Both the position numbers and the translations under genes were made by a program. From Vibrio hangzhouensis (GTDB lineage: Bacteria; Pseudomonadota; Gammaproteobacteria; Enterobacterales; Vibrionaceae): a DNA stretch of 64,000 bases. Of this stretch, positions 53,376 to 63,442 are shown one piece after another; position 1 is the first letter of the stretch, and every line of letters starts with the position of its first letter. The notes under the pieces are model-generated. The model saw only the letters and a program-made list of their open reading frames with translations, was not told the origin of the DNA and made no database searches. The DNA is taken from assembly GCF_900107935.1 (NCBI RefSeq), contig NZ_FNVG01000001.1, positions 1 through 64,000 on the forward strand, written 5' to 3'.

Positions 53376-54703
53376 GCAAGCGAACTATTCACCTTAACGT
53401 ACCGTTTATTACCCGCCTGGAAGGCGAGGCCTCGCTTGAACTTGATGCCAGCGAAGGGAAGTTAGAGCAGGTTCACCTAAAGATATTTGAGCCCCCTCGT
53501 CTATTTGAGCAGTTTCTGGTCGGTAAGCGTTTCTCTGATGTCCCTGAACTGAGCGCTCGTATTTGCGGCATTTGTCCTATGGCCTATCAGCTCACGTCAA
53601 TACTGGCGATGGAGAAGCTGTTCAACGTGCAAGTACCAGAGTCTATCGAAAAACTTCGTCGAATAATGAATTTGGCGGAATGGATACAAAGCCATGCGCT
53701 GCACATTCATTTCTTGGCGTTGCCTGATTTTCTTGGTTTCAACAACGGACTGGAGATGGCTAAAGCGCACCCCGATATTTTTAATCGGGGCATTCTGCTT
53801 CAGGCTTTCGGTAATCGAATACTGGCGTTGCTAGGGGGGCGTAGTGTGCACCCAATTGGCCTGAGGGTTGGCGGGTTTGAAGCCCTCCCCCAATTGGATG
53901 AACTTTTAGCAATGCAGTCCCAAGCTGAGGAGGCACGGAAGCTGTCCAAATCTTTAGTAAACTACCTTGCTACCCTTTCTATACCGGACTACCCGCAACC
54001 ATTCGATTATGTGAGCTTGAAGTCCGCTCACCACTACCCTGTTAATCAGGGGCACATCGTCAGTGCGTCTGGACTCGTTATCGACATTGGAGCCTATACC
54101 GAACATTTCCACGAGCATCAAGAACCCCATTCAACCGCTCTATATTCTCTATTAGATGGAAGTGATTATCTGGTTGGCCCTTTGGCACGATTTAATCATA
54201 ACTTTTCTCAGCTCGATATCGACACCCAGCAATTGGCGAAAGCCGTAGGGCAAATGGGTGCAAGTCGCAACATGCATGATTCTATTCTGATAAGGGCGTT
54301 AGAAATCCACTATGCCTGCCAGGAAATACTCACACTATTGACCGCGCTGGAGATTCCAACGAAACCCTATGTCGAGGTTACCCCTATAGCCGGAACTACC
54401 TGCCATGCGACCGAAGCGCCGCGTGGATTAATTTATCATCGCTACCAATTTGATGAAGCGGGCAAAGTCCTCGCATGCAGCATTATTCCACCCACCAGTC
54501 AGAATCAGGCACGTATAGAAAAGGATTTGCGTAACGCTGTACCTCGCTATGGCCTGGAACACAGCGACCAGGAACTGAAACAATTTTGCGAACAACTCAT
54601 TCGCAACTATGACCCTTGCATCTCCTGCTCTACTCACTTTTTGACCTTTAAAGTGAATCGGGCTTCAAATGATAAAACAGCTAATTCGGGTAACTATGAT
54701 TAA
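53372..54703 (+). CDS. hydA: Group 3b-type [NiFe]-hydrogenase, large (alpha) subunit
   Basis: This is the catalytic subunit, 443 residues. The nickel-iron site ligands are complete: RICGICP (Cys65, Cys68) near the front and DPCISCSTH (Cys416, Cys419, His422) near the end. The precursor continues 21 residues past the histidine, a tail that the protease encoded next should remove. GTG start overlapping the small-subunit stop (GTGA). The subunit order iron-sulfur, flavin, small, large is that of cytosolic NADP-linked sulfhydrogenases. Confidence 0.95.
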   Translation: MSKRTIHLNVPFITRLEGEASLELDASEGKLEQVHLKIFEPPRLFEQFLVGKRFSDVPELSARICGICPMAYQLTSILAMEKLFNVQVPESIEKLRRIMNLAEWIQSHALHIHFLALPDFLGFNNGLEMAKAHPDIFNRGILLQAFGNRILALLGGRSVHPIGLRVGGFEALPQLDELLAMQSQAEEARKLSKSLVNYLATLSIPDYPQPFDYVSLKSAHHYPVNQGHIVSASGLVIDIGAYTEHFHEHQEPHSTALYSLLDGSDYLVGPLARFNHNFSQLDIDTQQLAKAVGQMGASRNMHDSILIRALEIHYACQEILTLLTALEIPTKPYVEVTPIAGTTCHATEAPRGLIYHRYQFDEAGKVLACSIIPPTSQNQARIEKDLRNAVPRYGLEHSDQELKQFCEQLIRNYDPCISCSTHFLTFKVNRASNDKTANSGNYD

Positions 54704-55190
54704 TATCGTATGTTTTGGCAGTTCTCTTCGTGCAGATGACAGTGTCGGCCTGTTAGTGTTCGAACTGCTCCAATATGAACTGGACGCTAAACCATTTTGG
54801 GCGGATCAAGTACAACTTAACTACGCCGGAAATGCTGGCGCAAGGGCGTTACCTTACTTTTTGGATTGTGAATACCTTGTCGTGGTCGATGCGATAATGC
54901 CTGATACACCGACTAATCCTGGAGCCATCCACAAACTTTCAGCCCATGATGTTTCCCATCTCGATGATGGAAGTCTAAACCACGCATACAGCAGTCACCT
55001 GTTGGCCTTCCCTCAGTGTTGGCAATTATTGCGGTCGCTGGGAAAGCCATTACCAAAACTCACCATAATGGCGATCGAAATTTGTAACTATGAACTGTGC
55101 CAGCAAGAGGTAACACCGGATGTAAAAAAAGCAGCTCAAACCGTCGCAAAGAAGATTACCCGGTATTGCAGCAACCACTCCATAAAGTAA
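54696..55190 (+). CDS. Hydrogenase maturation protease (HyaD/HycI/HoxW type)
   Basis: The endopeptidase trims the large-subunit precursor after nickel insertion. I use ATG 54696, which overlaps the large-subunit end by eight bases and begins MINIVCFGSSLRADDSVG, the family's GxGN..DD-type front; ATG 54669 is also in frame. The two aspartate regions that bind nickel are seen (RADDSVG and VVVDAI), but the usual Gly-Asn is Gly-Ser here. About 164 residues. It completes the structural operon. Confidence 0.88.
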   Translation: MINIVCFGSSLRADDSVGLLVFELLQYELDAKPFWADQVQLNYAGNAGARALPYFLDCEYLVVVDAIMPDTPTNPGAIHKLSAHDVSHLDDGSLNHAYSSHLLAFPQCWQLLRSLGKPLPKLTIMAIEICNYELCQQEVTPDVKKAAQTVAKKITRYCSNHSIK

Positions 55191-55592
55191 GCGTCACTGT
55201 GATTAACAGGACACTATTCGTGTCGATATACTATGACAAATTGAGTAAAGAACTAGGTCAGGAAGATTTTGAGTTGACCGTTTCAAAAGCATTACCATTG
55301 TATACATATGCTATTAGTAGTTTGGAGTTAAGATTCTTCGTTACCTCAAAATTCCACTTCCGGTCTACTTATTAGTTGTTATCATTCCGGAGGTGGTGTG
55401 TAAGAGTACACAGGTACAACCGCTCCTTTTCTATAAGTAAAGCCTGTGGGACCACAGGCTTTACTCAGACTGTGATAATTTGACACTCTCGTCACCCTAC
55501 CACACTAAAATTTATCATAACACATGGTGATTTTTTGTAGCCAAATTTGCTATATACAAGGTAGGTAAAAATAATAACCTTGTAGGTGCATA
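55191..55592. other. Intergenic region with strong hairpins
   Basis: A 14-bp perfect inverted repeat (AGTAAAGCCTGTGG and its complement, 2-base loop) lies at 55436-55465 and may end the hydrogenase transcript, though no T run follows. A second pair TACAAGGT/ACCTTGTA lies at 55555-55584. An open frame continues from the protease 3' region to about 55375, but I see no protein character. Confidence 0.55.
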
Positions 55593-56324
55593 TCATGCAC
55601 TTTTTATTAAATTGTTTTTGGCCATTTTCTTTAAGAATCCGAGTTCTACCATCGTTGACATATAGCTTTCTGGCTTACGTAAAACCTGGTCTTTAATCAG
55701 GTGCATCATTCCTTCTTTGCATCCTTTGTCATGATATAAATCTAGAATTTCGTGAAGTGTATTTTTATGGATGTCATGAACCCAAAGGCCCGCAACATCT
55801 GCTCCAGCACCATAGTGAAGTAATGCAACTTCAGGATCATGTTTGTGGGCAACACCTACAGAATTATGGAGAGCGACCATCTCATGAATAAGGTCAGCTT
55901 GATTAGACGTCAGATTATGGCTAATAGAAAAGTCGCGTGCAATGCTAGCACCCTCGATTTCAAAGGTATCTTGTTGAGGAGCCAGATCTGTTAACCCAAT
56001 GTCATGCATGATGGAACCAATGAAAAACACTTCTTTATCGATTTTTTTTTGAACCTTATGACTCATCGCCAATCCAAATGCATAGCTTCGAATACTGTGA
56101 TTGACTAAGAAATTCGGACTGTGCTGCTTAACCAAGTGTAATGCGTCCTGACAAGCTTTTGTATCCGGGAATGTATAATATTCAGGGGAAACATAAGGGG
56201 CTTTCTTTCTCAACAGTATGTTTCGTGCCCGCTCTGTTGTAGTATTTATGTCACTTTTGATGAAGTTACATAGCATACAAAATTTGCTTGGTTTAGGTTT
56301 AGACTGTGTTAATGTAAGAGCCAT
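55593..56324 (-). CDS. HD-domain protein (cyanamide-hydratase-like family)
   Basis: The 243-residue protein has an HD metal site with histidine in VNHSIRSYAFG and the His-Asp pair in IGSIMHDIGL. Further conserved polar residues lie in EIEGASIARDF and LHNSVGVAH. The spacing recalls the small HD hydrolases related to cyanamide hydratase. An N-terminal CMLC pair is unusual. A ribosome-site AAGGTCG precedes the ATG. It is divergent from a GlxA-type regulator, which may control it. The substrate is unknown. Confidence 0.8.
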   Translation of the reverse strand: MALTLTQSKPKPSKFCMLCNFIKSDINTTTERARNILLRKKAPYVSPEYYTFPDTKACQDALHLVKQHSPNFLVNHSIRSYAFGLAMSHKVQKKIDKEVFFIGSIMHDIGLTDLAPQQDTFEIEGASIARDFSISHNLTSNQADLIHEMVALHNSVGVAHKHDPEVALLHYGAGADVAGLWVHDIHKNTLHEILDLYHDKGCKEGMMHLIKDQVLRKPESYMSTMVELGFLKKMAKNNLIKSA

Positions 56325-56462
56325 AATTTCGACCTTGTAGAGTTATTAAATCTATAAATTCTTAAAAATTGCCTTTAACAATCAAACTGAACCAGTTTGA
56401 TAATAGAAGCAATTACTTTATAGTAAATATACAATGTGTTTTAAGCAGGAAAAGTATTAGAA

Positions 56463-57437
56463 ATGACAAATTGCGCACCTAAACCGCCACGTACACACAA
56501 CGTAGCCATTGTCCTATTCAACAAAGTTGTATTGGCGGACGCATTACTAGCATACGAAACATTTAGTCGAGCAAGGCTTCCTTCAGGTGAAGCACCGTAT
56601 CACGTTTATTTCTGCGCAACGGATGATATAGAACAGAAAAATGGGTTGTTAATTAACGTGTTATATTCTCTAGAACACTTAGCTAATGCTGACACTATTA
56701 TCATACCTGGAGTCTCAGATTTAACTTCTCCAGTATCAGAACAGTTGTCCTCATCCCTTCATAAACACGTTGAAAAATCTGGACGTCTATTGTCGATATG
56801 CACAGGGGCTTTCGTTCTGGCTTCTTCAGGTCTGCTTGATGGGTTGGAGGTCACCACACACTGGCTGCATGCAATGCAACTCAAACAAATGTACCCTCGG
56901 TTAAACGTAAATCCAGACGTATTGTATGTCGACAATGGACAAATTCTAACTTCCGCGGGAGCCATTGCAGGTGTAGATTTGTGTTTATATGTCGTTAGTT
57001 TGGATTTGGGTAGCAACATAGCTAATGAATTGGCCAAAGTTTCTGTGGTACAAATGCATAGGGATGGTGGTCAAAAGCAATTTATCAATAAAAACCATTC
57101 TACAACAGAGAAAAGTCAAATTTACAATTTAATTTGTAGGATAGAAGAAAATTTAGCTGATAACTATTCAATAGAACAAATGGCGGAACGAGTTTACATG
57201 ACACCAAGAACATTCAGTAGAAAATTCAAGCATGAACTTGGCCTTACTCCGTTCGAATGGTTGAACTATGCCAGAATTAAACATGCCAAACAGCTTTTAG
57301 AGTCAACCGAGCTAACTATTGAACAAATATCGTACGCATCGGGATTAGGCTCGCCTAAAAATATGCGTAAGCAATTCCAAAAAAGTGTTGGAGTTAGCCC
57401 TAGAGACTACAGAAAGGCGTTTCATCATGCAAATTAA
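56463..57437 (+). CDS. GlxA-family transcriptional regulator (DJ-1/PfpI + AraC)
   Basis: The 324-residue protein has a DJ-1/PfpI amidotransferase-like domain (about 10-195), with ICTGAFVLASSGLLDG as the nucleophile-elbow region (Cys present) and TTHWLHAMQL. The AraC-type DNA-binding domain (about 225-322) has two helix-turn-helices, SIEQMAERVYMTPRTFSRKF and TIEQISYASGLGSPKNMRKQF. It probably responds to a nitrogenous or aldehyde-type small molecule and controls the divergent HD gene. This pairing is suggestive only. Confidence 0.9.
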   Translation: MTNCAPKPPRTHNVAIVLFNKVVLADALLAYETFSRARLPSGEAPYHVYFCATDDIEQKNGLLINVLYSLEHLANADTIIIPGVSDLTSPVSEQLSSSLHKHVEKSGRLLSICTGAFVLASSGLLDGLEVTTHWLHAMQLKQMYPRLNVNPDVLYVDNGQILTSAGAIAGVDLCLYVVSLDLGSNIANELAKVSVVQMHRDGGQKQFINKNHSTTEKSQIYNLICRIEENLADNYSIEQMAERVYMTPRTFSRKFKHELGLTPFEWLNYARIKHAKQLLESTELTIEQISYASGLGSPKNMRKQFQKSVGVSPRDYRKAFHHAN

Positions 57438-58224
57438 ACTAAAGAAATTGCACAGAAATAACTAGTACACAACGCATAGAAAATAGAACCTTCAAATTAG
57501 ATGCACCTACACATTTCAAACAAAGCTCTTCTAAAATAATCGCAATCAAATAACAATCCGCTGCCATACACCCTATCACCTTTGGAATCACGATTATTTG
57601 CAATCGCTAGCTTTATACTCAACGTCAAACGTCATATAACAACAAACTAACCTGAATTATAATTTTCTCAGTTGCTTTCTTTGGATATGAGAGCAATTAC
57701 TTACTGCTAAAACTCTTCGCCACATTCTATTAACCTGGCCACCTATCGCGCCAAAACACAAACCTTCTTCGATTCAATAAAATACATCATTGTTCGCCGT
57801 CGCATGCCCTTTGCTTTTTTCCACTGAGCCTCTTAGGTAGGCAGTTAACACGTAGTATTTTGGTTGATATTTGATCATACCTTCAAATTAATAGGGATTA
57901 ATTTTTGACGATTACGGTACAGATTACGGTACATTGACCAATTGCTTCAAACTGCGAGGCGTCCGGGCCAATCGACTATTATTCACGTCTTTTAACTTTG
58001 CAAAGCACAGCGCTGAAAAAGCGGCTTTAAGTGCTCTACGCGCTATACTCTGGGTCGCGACTTTGGTCGTGATTCACTGAACTCAACTTCGGTTCACATC
58101 ACACCCGTTTGATATCGTTTTATCCTGTGTATTGATATAGAACACGAAACATGCAACTTCTCCTTTCACAGCCAGTAAGGCATCTATACTTATAGCGCCT
58201 ATTCCTTTGGACAAGGAGACGAGC
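57438..58224. other. Long non-coding region with a tandem 12-bp repeat
   Basis: No gene is seen in 787 bases. GATTACGGTACA is repeated twice in tandem at 57910-57933. ACCTTCAAATTA occurs at 57488 and again at 57879. Hexamers TATACT lie at 58044 and 58185 but without clear -35 boxes. The part near ppsA probably holds its promoter. Confidence 0.5.
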
Positions 58225-60633
58225 ATGACAGGATACGACTATATTTATTGGTTCAATGAACTAACGATCGATGATGTGCCATTAGTGGGCGGTAAAAACG
58301 CTTCTCTAGGTGAGTTAACCGGTTTTTTAGGGACTGGAGACATAGGTCTGCCCGATGGTTTTGCGCTCAGCGCCGAAGCATTTCGAGAGTATTTACGGTA
58401 CAACCAACTAGATGAAACCATCTATTCGATGTTGGACAACCTAGACAAAACCAATCTTGATGCGCTTCAAACCACTGCCGCATCTATACGTCAACACATC
58501 CTCGGTGGTGATTTCACCGAACAAATGAAAATCGAGATGGCGATGGCGTATGCCGAACTAGAAAAGCGATACGGTCCAAACTGTGACGTCGCCGTACGCA
58601 GTAGCGCTACTGCAGAAGACCTACCCAACGCATCGTTCGCGGGGCAGCAAGATACCTATCTGAATGTAACTGGATTTGATGAACTCATGTTCTACAGCAA
58701 AAAGGTATTTGCGTCCTTATTTACCGATCGCGCGATCAGTTATCGCATTGATCAAGGATTTGCTCACCGCCAGGTTGCACTGTCGATAGGGGTCCAAAAA
58801 ATGGTGCGTTCTGATTTAGGGTCGGCAGGCGTCATGTTTACCCTCGATACAGAGTCCGGTTTTCGCGATCTCGTTCTTATCAATGCCGCCTACGGCCTTG
58901 GCGAGAATGTAGTACAGGGGAGCGTTTCACCCGATGAATTTTTTGTTTTCAAACCACTTTTGACTGGTGAACTTCGACCTATCGTCAAACGCCATCTCGG
59001 TGAAAAAGCGGTCAAGATGGTTTATGACAATGTGGATCCCGAGCATACCTCAACCCGCAATGTTTCCGTTTCTGAACAGTTGAGAAATCAGTTTTCGCTT
59101 GATGACGACGACGTACTTGCACTTGCCAAAGCGGGCGTGCTGATAGAAGCGCACTACTCCGAGAAGGCAGGTCATTCCATGCCAATGGATATAGAGTGGG
59201 CAAAAGACGGGGAAACCGGCCAACTCTTCATTCTTCAAGCCCGGCCTGAAACGGTTCACTCACAGCATTCACAAAGTTTTAGCGCCACCTATAAACTGCA
59301 TAACAATGATAAAGTTCCTGCTTTGGTTCAAGGGCGAAGTGTTGGTAAAAAAATCGCCAGTGGTAAGGCCCGCATTATCAAAGATAAGTCAGAGATGGAA
59401 TTGTTGCAGCAAGGTGAAGTCCTGGTATCAGACATTACCGACCCAGATTGGGAGCCGATAATGAAAAAAGCCTCTGCAATAGTGACCAATCGTGGTGGCC
59501 GGGTTTGTCACGCCGCTATCATCGCACGAGAGCTTGGCATTCCCGCTGTCGTTGGGTCTGGTGATGCGACTGAGTTACTCAGTCAAGGTGATGAAGTCAC
59601 GGTATCTTGTGCCGAAGGCGATGATGGATATGTCTACCCCGGCTATCTGCCCTTCGACGTTGTGGAACATAAAGTGAATTTCTCCCATCGGCCAGCGACA
59701 AAAATGATGCTCAATTTGGCGGATCCTCACATGGCGTTTGAATTTGCCCAGTTACCAAATGATGGTGTGGGTTTGGCACGACTTGAATTTATCATCAATA
59801 ACATGATTGGTATTCACCCTCGCGCTCTGTTGGAGTTTGACACTTTAGATGAAGACCTCAAACAACAAATTCAGCAACGAATAGCTGGATATCCATCTCC
59901 AACGCAGTTTTACGTGAATAGATTGGCAGAAGGTATTGGAGCTATTGCCGCAGCCTTCTATCCAAAACCCGTGATTATTCGATTCAGCGATTTCAAATCG
60001 AACGAATACCGCTCCCTGCTTGGAGGTGACGCCTACGAACCACATGAAGAAAACCCTATGATCGGATTTCGGGGAACTGGACGATATTTCGATGCCAGTT
60101 TTTCCGATTGTTTCGCGCTTGAGTGTCAAGCGGTGCGCCTCGTTCGTGAGCAACAAGGCTTGACCAACCTCGCCGTGATGTTGCCATTTGTACGCACACC
60201 TGAAGATTTAGTATCGGTGCAAGACTTAATGGCCTCTCATGGCATTCAACGTGGCGATAATGGACTCAAGCTCTATACCATGTGCGAAATACCTTCCAAT
60301 GTGATTCTTGCGGATCGATTCCTGGAACATTGTGACGGCTATTCCATCGGCTCCAACGACCTGACTCAGTTAACGCTAGGTGTAGACCGAGACTCAGGAT
60401 TGCTAACACAATATGATGAACGTCATGAGGCGGTTACGCGGATGTTGAGTATGGCGATTGAAGCCTGTCTGAAACGAGATAAATACGTCGGTATTTGTGG
60501 CCAGGCACCGTCTGATTTTCCAGAGATAACTCGCTGGCTGGTTGAACAAGGTATAGGCTCCATCTCGCTGAATCCGGACAGCCTAATCCCAATGACGGAA
60601 TTAGTGATGGGAATCGAGGATTCTGACCATTAA
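58225..60633 (+). CDS. ppsA: Phosphoenolpyruvate synthase
   Basis: PpsA makes phosphoenolpyruvate from pyruvate and ATP, releasing AMP and phosphate, for growth on three-carbon compounds. ATG 58225 has AAGGAG upstream; the frame opens with TTG at 58207. The 802-residue protein has the ATP-grasp PPDK N-terminal domain (about 10-350, VPLVGGKNASLGEL, AVRSSATAEDLPNASFAGQQ), a phosphohistidine swivel domain with His429 in GGRVCHAAIIARE, and a C-terminal PEP-binding barrel (SIGSNDLTQLTLG, GICGQAPS). It is followed 30 bases later by a P-ATPase gene, an unusual partner. Confidence 0.95.
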   Translation: MTGYDYIYWFNELTIDDVPLVGGKNASLGELTGFLGTGDIGLPDGFALSAEAFREYLRYNQLDETIYSMLDNLDKTNLDALQTTAASIRQHILGGDFTEQMKIEMAMAYAELEKRYGPNCDVAVRSSATAEDLPNASFAGQQDTYLNVTGFDELMFYSKKVFASLFTDRAISYRIDQGFAHRQVALSIGVQKMVRSDLGSAGVMFTLDTESGFRDLVLINAAYGLGENVVQGSVSPDEFFVFKPLLTGELRPIVKRHLGEKAVKMVYDNVDPEHTSTRNVSVSEQLRNQFSLDDDDVLALAKAGVLIEAHYSEKAGHSMPMDIEWAKDGETGQLFILQARPETVHSQHSQSFSATYKLHNNDKVPALVQGRSVGKKIASGKARIIKDKSEMELLQQGEVLVSDITDPDWEPIMKKASAIVTNRGGRVCHAAIIARELGIPAVVGSGDATELLSQGDEVTVSCAEGDDGYVYPGYLPFDVVEHKVNFSHRPATKMMLNLADPHMAFEFAQLPNDGVGLARLEFIINNMIGIHPRALLEFDTLDEDLKQQIQQRIAGYPSPTQFYVNRLAEGIGAIAAAFYPKPVIIRFSDFKSNEYRSLLGGDAYEPHEENPMIGFRGTGRYFDASFSDCFALECQAVRLVREQQGLTNLAVMLPFVRTPEDLVSVQDLMASHGIQRGDNGLKLYTMCEIPSNVILADRFLEHCDGYSIGSNDLTQLTLGVDRDSGLLTQYDERHEAVTRMLSMAIEACLKRDKYVGICGQAPSDFPEITRWLVEQGIGSISLNPDSLIPMTELVMGIEDSDH

Positions 60634-60663
60634 AACACAAAGGTATCAGAAGGAGTCGCATAG

Positions 60664-63309
60664 ATGTCCAATGACTCATTTGAAGTAAATGGCCAATCGC
60701 CGGAACATTATAGTGGCCTTACACAGCAAGAGGTATTGGACAAACAGAAACGTTATGGGCCAAACCAGTTGCCGGAACCATCGCTGGCTGGCCCATTCAC
60801 CATCTTACTGAGACAGTTTTTTAGCCCATTCATTTATATCTTGCTGATCGCAGCAGTGGTTTCTTTTGTTCTTAAAGAGCACGCTGGCGGGGTATTTATC
60901 CTGTCAGTATTGTTTTTAAACGCCATCATAGGGACAGTTCAGGAGTACTCAGCTCAACGCTCGGCTGCTGCTTTACGCAATATGGTAAAAGGAGAAACCC
61001 ATGTTATCCGCGATGGAATTGGCATGACGATAGCAGTAGAAGAAGTCGTGCCAGGGGATCTGGTGCTGCTTTCTTCTGGCGACAAAGTGCCAGCCGACGT
61101 GCGCCTGTTAAGTAGTCAGAACTTAGCCGTCGATGAGTCGTTACTCACCGGGGAGTCACTGGCCGTAAGTAAAAATGCCTGTGCAGATATAGCGGAAGAT
61201 GCTCCTTTATCTGAGCGATTTAATCAGTGTTTTGCTTCTAGTATCGTCACACATGGGCGTGCTCAGGCGATAGTGACTGCAACTGCGATGAATACGGAAA
61301 TTGGCAAAATCGCCAACCACGTTACTCGCGAGCGAGTCTCAGAGCCACCTCTTATGATACGAATAAAAAGCTTTACCTATCAGGTAGCCCAAGGGATTTT
61401 TGTCGCAATTTTAATACTAACCGTATTGATGTTACTCAATGGTGGCTACAGCCCTGAAGCCATCATTCTGATGACTATCGGTCTCGCGGTATCAGTAATT
61501 CCTGAAGGATTGCCAGTTGCGTTAACCGTTGCCTTAGCTATCGGTATGCGGCGCATGGCAAGAAACAACGTCATTATTCGTAAACTAGTAGCAGTAGAGG
61601 CGCTTGGCTCATGTACTTTTATCTGCTCCGACAAAACTGGCACCCTAACGGTGAACGAACTTACCATTCGCCACGTAATGCTACCCGATGGAAACCACGT
61701 TCAGGTAACGGGCGAAGGCGTGGCTCCAGGAGGCAAGGTTCACGCGTCCTCGGAACTGCATCACCTCAGGGAACTCTGTATTGCAGGTGTTCTCGCCAAT
61801 GAAAGCCACCTGAATTACGCTGGCGGTGAATGGGTGTCTGATGGCGATATCGTTGATATTGCTTTTTTGGTACTCGCAAAAAAGTTGGGCATGTCTATCA
61901 GCGATCTTCGTCGGCAACAGGTTCAATTAGAACTGATTCCCTATGAGCCTGAAAAGGCTTACTGCGGCAGCGTAAACTATGATGGCGACACCAAATGGCT
62001 CTATGCCAAAGGTAGCCCAGAAAAAATGCTTCACATGTGCGATCAGATGGAAACGATCCTTGGGCCCGTTGACATCGACCGTGCCCGACTTGAGCAGCAA
62101 TTTGAAGAACTGGCTCAACAAGGTTACCGTCTGATCGCCCTCGCCAAAAGAGAGGTTGATGAACATCATCGTCTCGAAAAAATGTGTTTCCTAGGCATGG
62201 TAGCAATGATCGACCCACTACGTCAGGAAGCGTTCGAGGCCATTCGACATTGCCGTTCAGCGGGTATAGAAGTGGCTATGGTCACAGGCGATCACCCGTC
62301 CACGGCGAAATCTATCGCGATTGAACTCGGTTTATGTAAAGCCAATGACTCCGTTGTCACAGGCAGTGTAATTCACGATGTGGTCACGAAAGGGGCGGAT
62401 GCAATGGATGAACTTATTCGCTCATCAAGGGTATTTGCGCGTATTGAGCCACAGCAAAAAGAGATGATCGTCGACAGCCTGATGCGGCAAAATCACTTCG
62501 TCGCTGTCACCGGCGACGGTGTCAACGATGCTCCAGCAATGAGAAGAGCTAACACTGGCATCGCAATGGGTAAGCGTGGCACCGACGTAGCAAAAGAAGC
62601 GGCAGACCTTATCATTACCGATGATAACTTTGCCTCAATAGTCGCTGGAATTGAGCAAGGACGGGTCGTATACAATAATATTCGCAAGGTAATCGCTCTG
62701 TTGGTTGCAACGGGCTTTTCCGCGATTTTGTTGTTTTTTTTGACTGTCATCGCCGGCTTACCAATGCCGATGATAGCGGTACAATTGCTTTGGTTAAACC
62801 TAATAGCCAATGGCTTACAAGATGTGGCTCTGGCATTTGAACCTAAAGAAGGCAACGAGCTCAACCGTCTGCCACGAAGTCCCGATGAACGTATCTTTGA
62901 TCGCCTTCTGATTGAGCATGTGCTGCTTTCAGGCACCGTGATGGGTGGTCTCGCCTTTATCAACTATTATTATTTGCTGCAATCCGGAGAGTCGATAGAA
63001 CAAGCCCGCAATCTGACACTGATGCTAATGGTGCTATTTGGTAACATTCGGGCACTCAATGCTCGTTCAGAAACTCGTTCCCTATTCTCCCACTCGCTTA
63101 AAGCCAACCCGTTCTTAATGTTGGCCGTGCCAACGGCATTGTTGGTGCACATTGCTGCACTTTACACGCCGGGACTGAGCGATGTACTTGAGCTCCACCC
63201 CATTTCGCTGGAACAAATGCTAGAGTTATTCTTCATGGCGTGTGGTTTATTGATTGTTGAAGAAATATACAAGCTTTGGCGTCGACGAAGAGCAAAAAAA
63301 GCCCTCTGA
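60664..63309 (+). CDS. Cation-transporting P-type ATPase (Ca2+/PMR1-like, P2 type)
   Basis: The 881-residue pump has the N-terminal cation-ATPase domain, then TGES (actuator), the ion-site helix VIPEGLPVALTVA, the phosphorylation motif SDKTGTLT (Asp323) and the ATP-site and hinge motifs MVTGDH and GDGVNDAPA. Six C-terminal helices include LLWLNLIANG. PEGLP in helix 4 points to Ca2+, Mn2+ or a related ion, and excludes the CPx heavy-metal group. AAGGAG precedes the ATG. It is probably co-transcribed with ppsA. About 130 bases downstream of it the transposon-end-like repeats begin. Confidence 0.92.
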   Translation: MSNDSFEVNGQSPEHYSGLTQQEVLDKQKRYGPNQLPEPSLAGPFTILLRQFFSPFIYILLIAAVVSFVLKEHAGGVFILSVLFLNAIIGTVQEYSAQRSAAALRNMVKGETHVIRDGIGMTIAVEEVVPGDLVLLSSGDKVPADVRLLSSQNLAVDESLLTGESLAVSKNACADIAEDAPLSERFNQCFASSIVTHGRAQAIVTATAMNTEIGKIANHVTRERVSEPPLMIRIKSFTYQVAQGIFVAILILTVLMLLNGGYSPEAIILMTIGLAVSVIPEGLPVALTVALAIGMRRMARNNVIIRKLVAVEALGSCTFICSDKTGTLTVNELTIRHVMLPDGNHVQVTGEGVAPGGKVHASSELHHLRELCIAGVLANESHLNYAGGEWVSDGDIVDIAFLVLAKKLGMSISDLRRQQVQLELIPYEPEKAYCGSVNYDGDTKWLYAKGSPEKMLHMCDQMETILGPVDIDRARLEQQFEELAQQGYRLIALAKREVDEHHRLEKMCFLGMVAMIDPLRQEAFEAIRHCRSAGIEVAMVTGDHPSTAKSIAIELGLCKANDSVVTGSVIHDVVTKGADAMDELIRSSRVFARIEPQQKEMIVDSLMRQNHFVAVTGDGVNDAPAMRRANTGIAMGKRGTDVAKEAADLIITDDNFASIVAGIEQGRVVYNNIRKVIALLVATGFSAILLFFLTVIAGLPMPMIAVQLLWLNLIANGLQDVALAFEPKEGNELNRLPRSPDERIFDRLLIEHVLLSGTVMGGLAFINYYYLLQSGESIEQARNLTLMLMVLFGNIRALNARSETRSLFSHSLKANPFLMLAVPTALLVHIAALYTPGLSDVLELHPISLEQMLELFFMACGLLIVEEIYKLWRRRRAKKAL

Positions 63310-63442
63310 CTCTCAGGTATATATCGACGTGGATGTTTACTTAGGCGAGAAAAGGTGTAACTCAACTGTTTTTTGAGAGCACATTTAAATAAACCATACC
63401 TGAATAAAGCTTAATAAAACTAAATATCGTTTATAGACTAAA
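63310..63442. other. AT-rich non-coding spacer before the Tn7-like ends
   Basis: No gene is seen. One lone repeat-like block AAACCATACCTGAAT lies at 63391-63405 in plus orientation, similar to the binding sites that follow but isolated. Confidence 0.5.

Noticed and set aside
55097..55375. Open frame of 92 codons after the hydrogenase protease gene
   Set aside because: Its first third overlaps the protease gene in another frame, there is no ribosome site, and the rest has no protein character I can recognise.
57438..58224. Opposite end of the left Tn7-like element upstream of ppsA
   Set aside because: I looked for a TGT tip with several ACAACCATAC-type sites here and found only isolated weak resemblances, such as a CATACCTTCAAA block near 57877.
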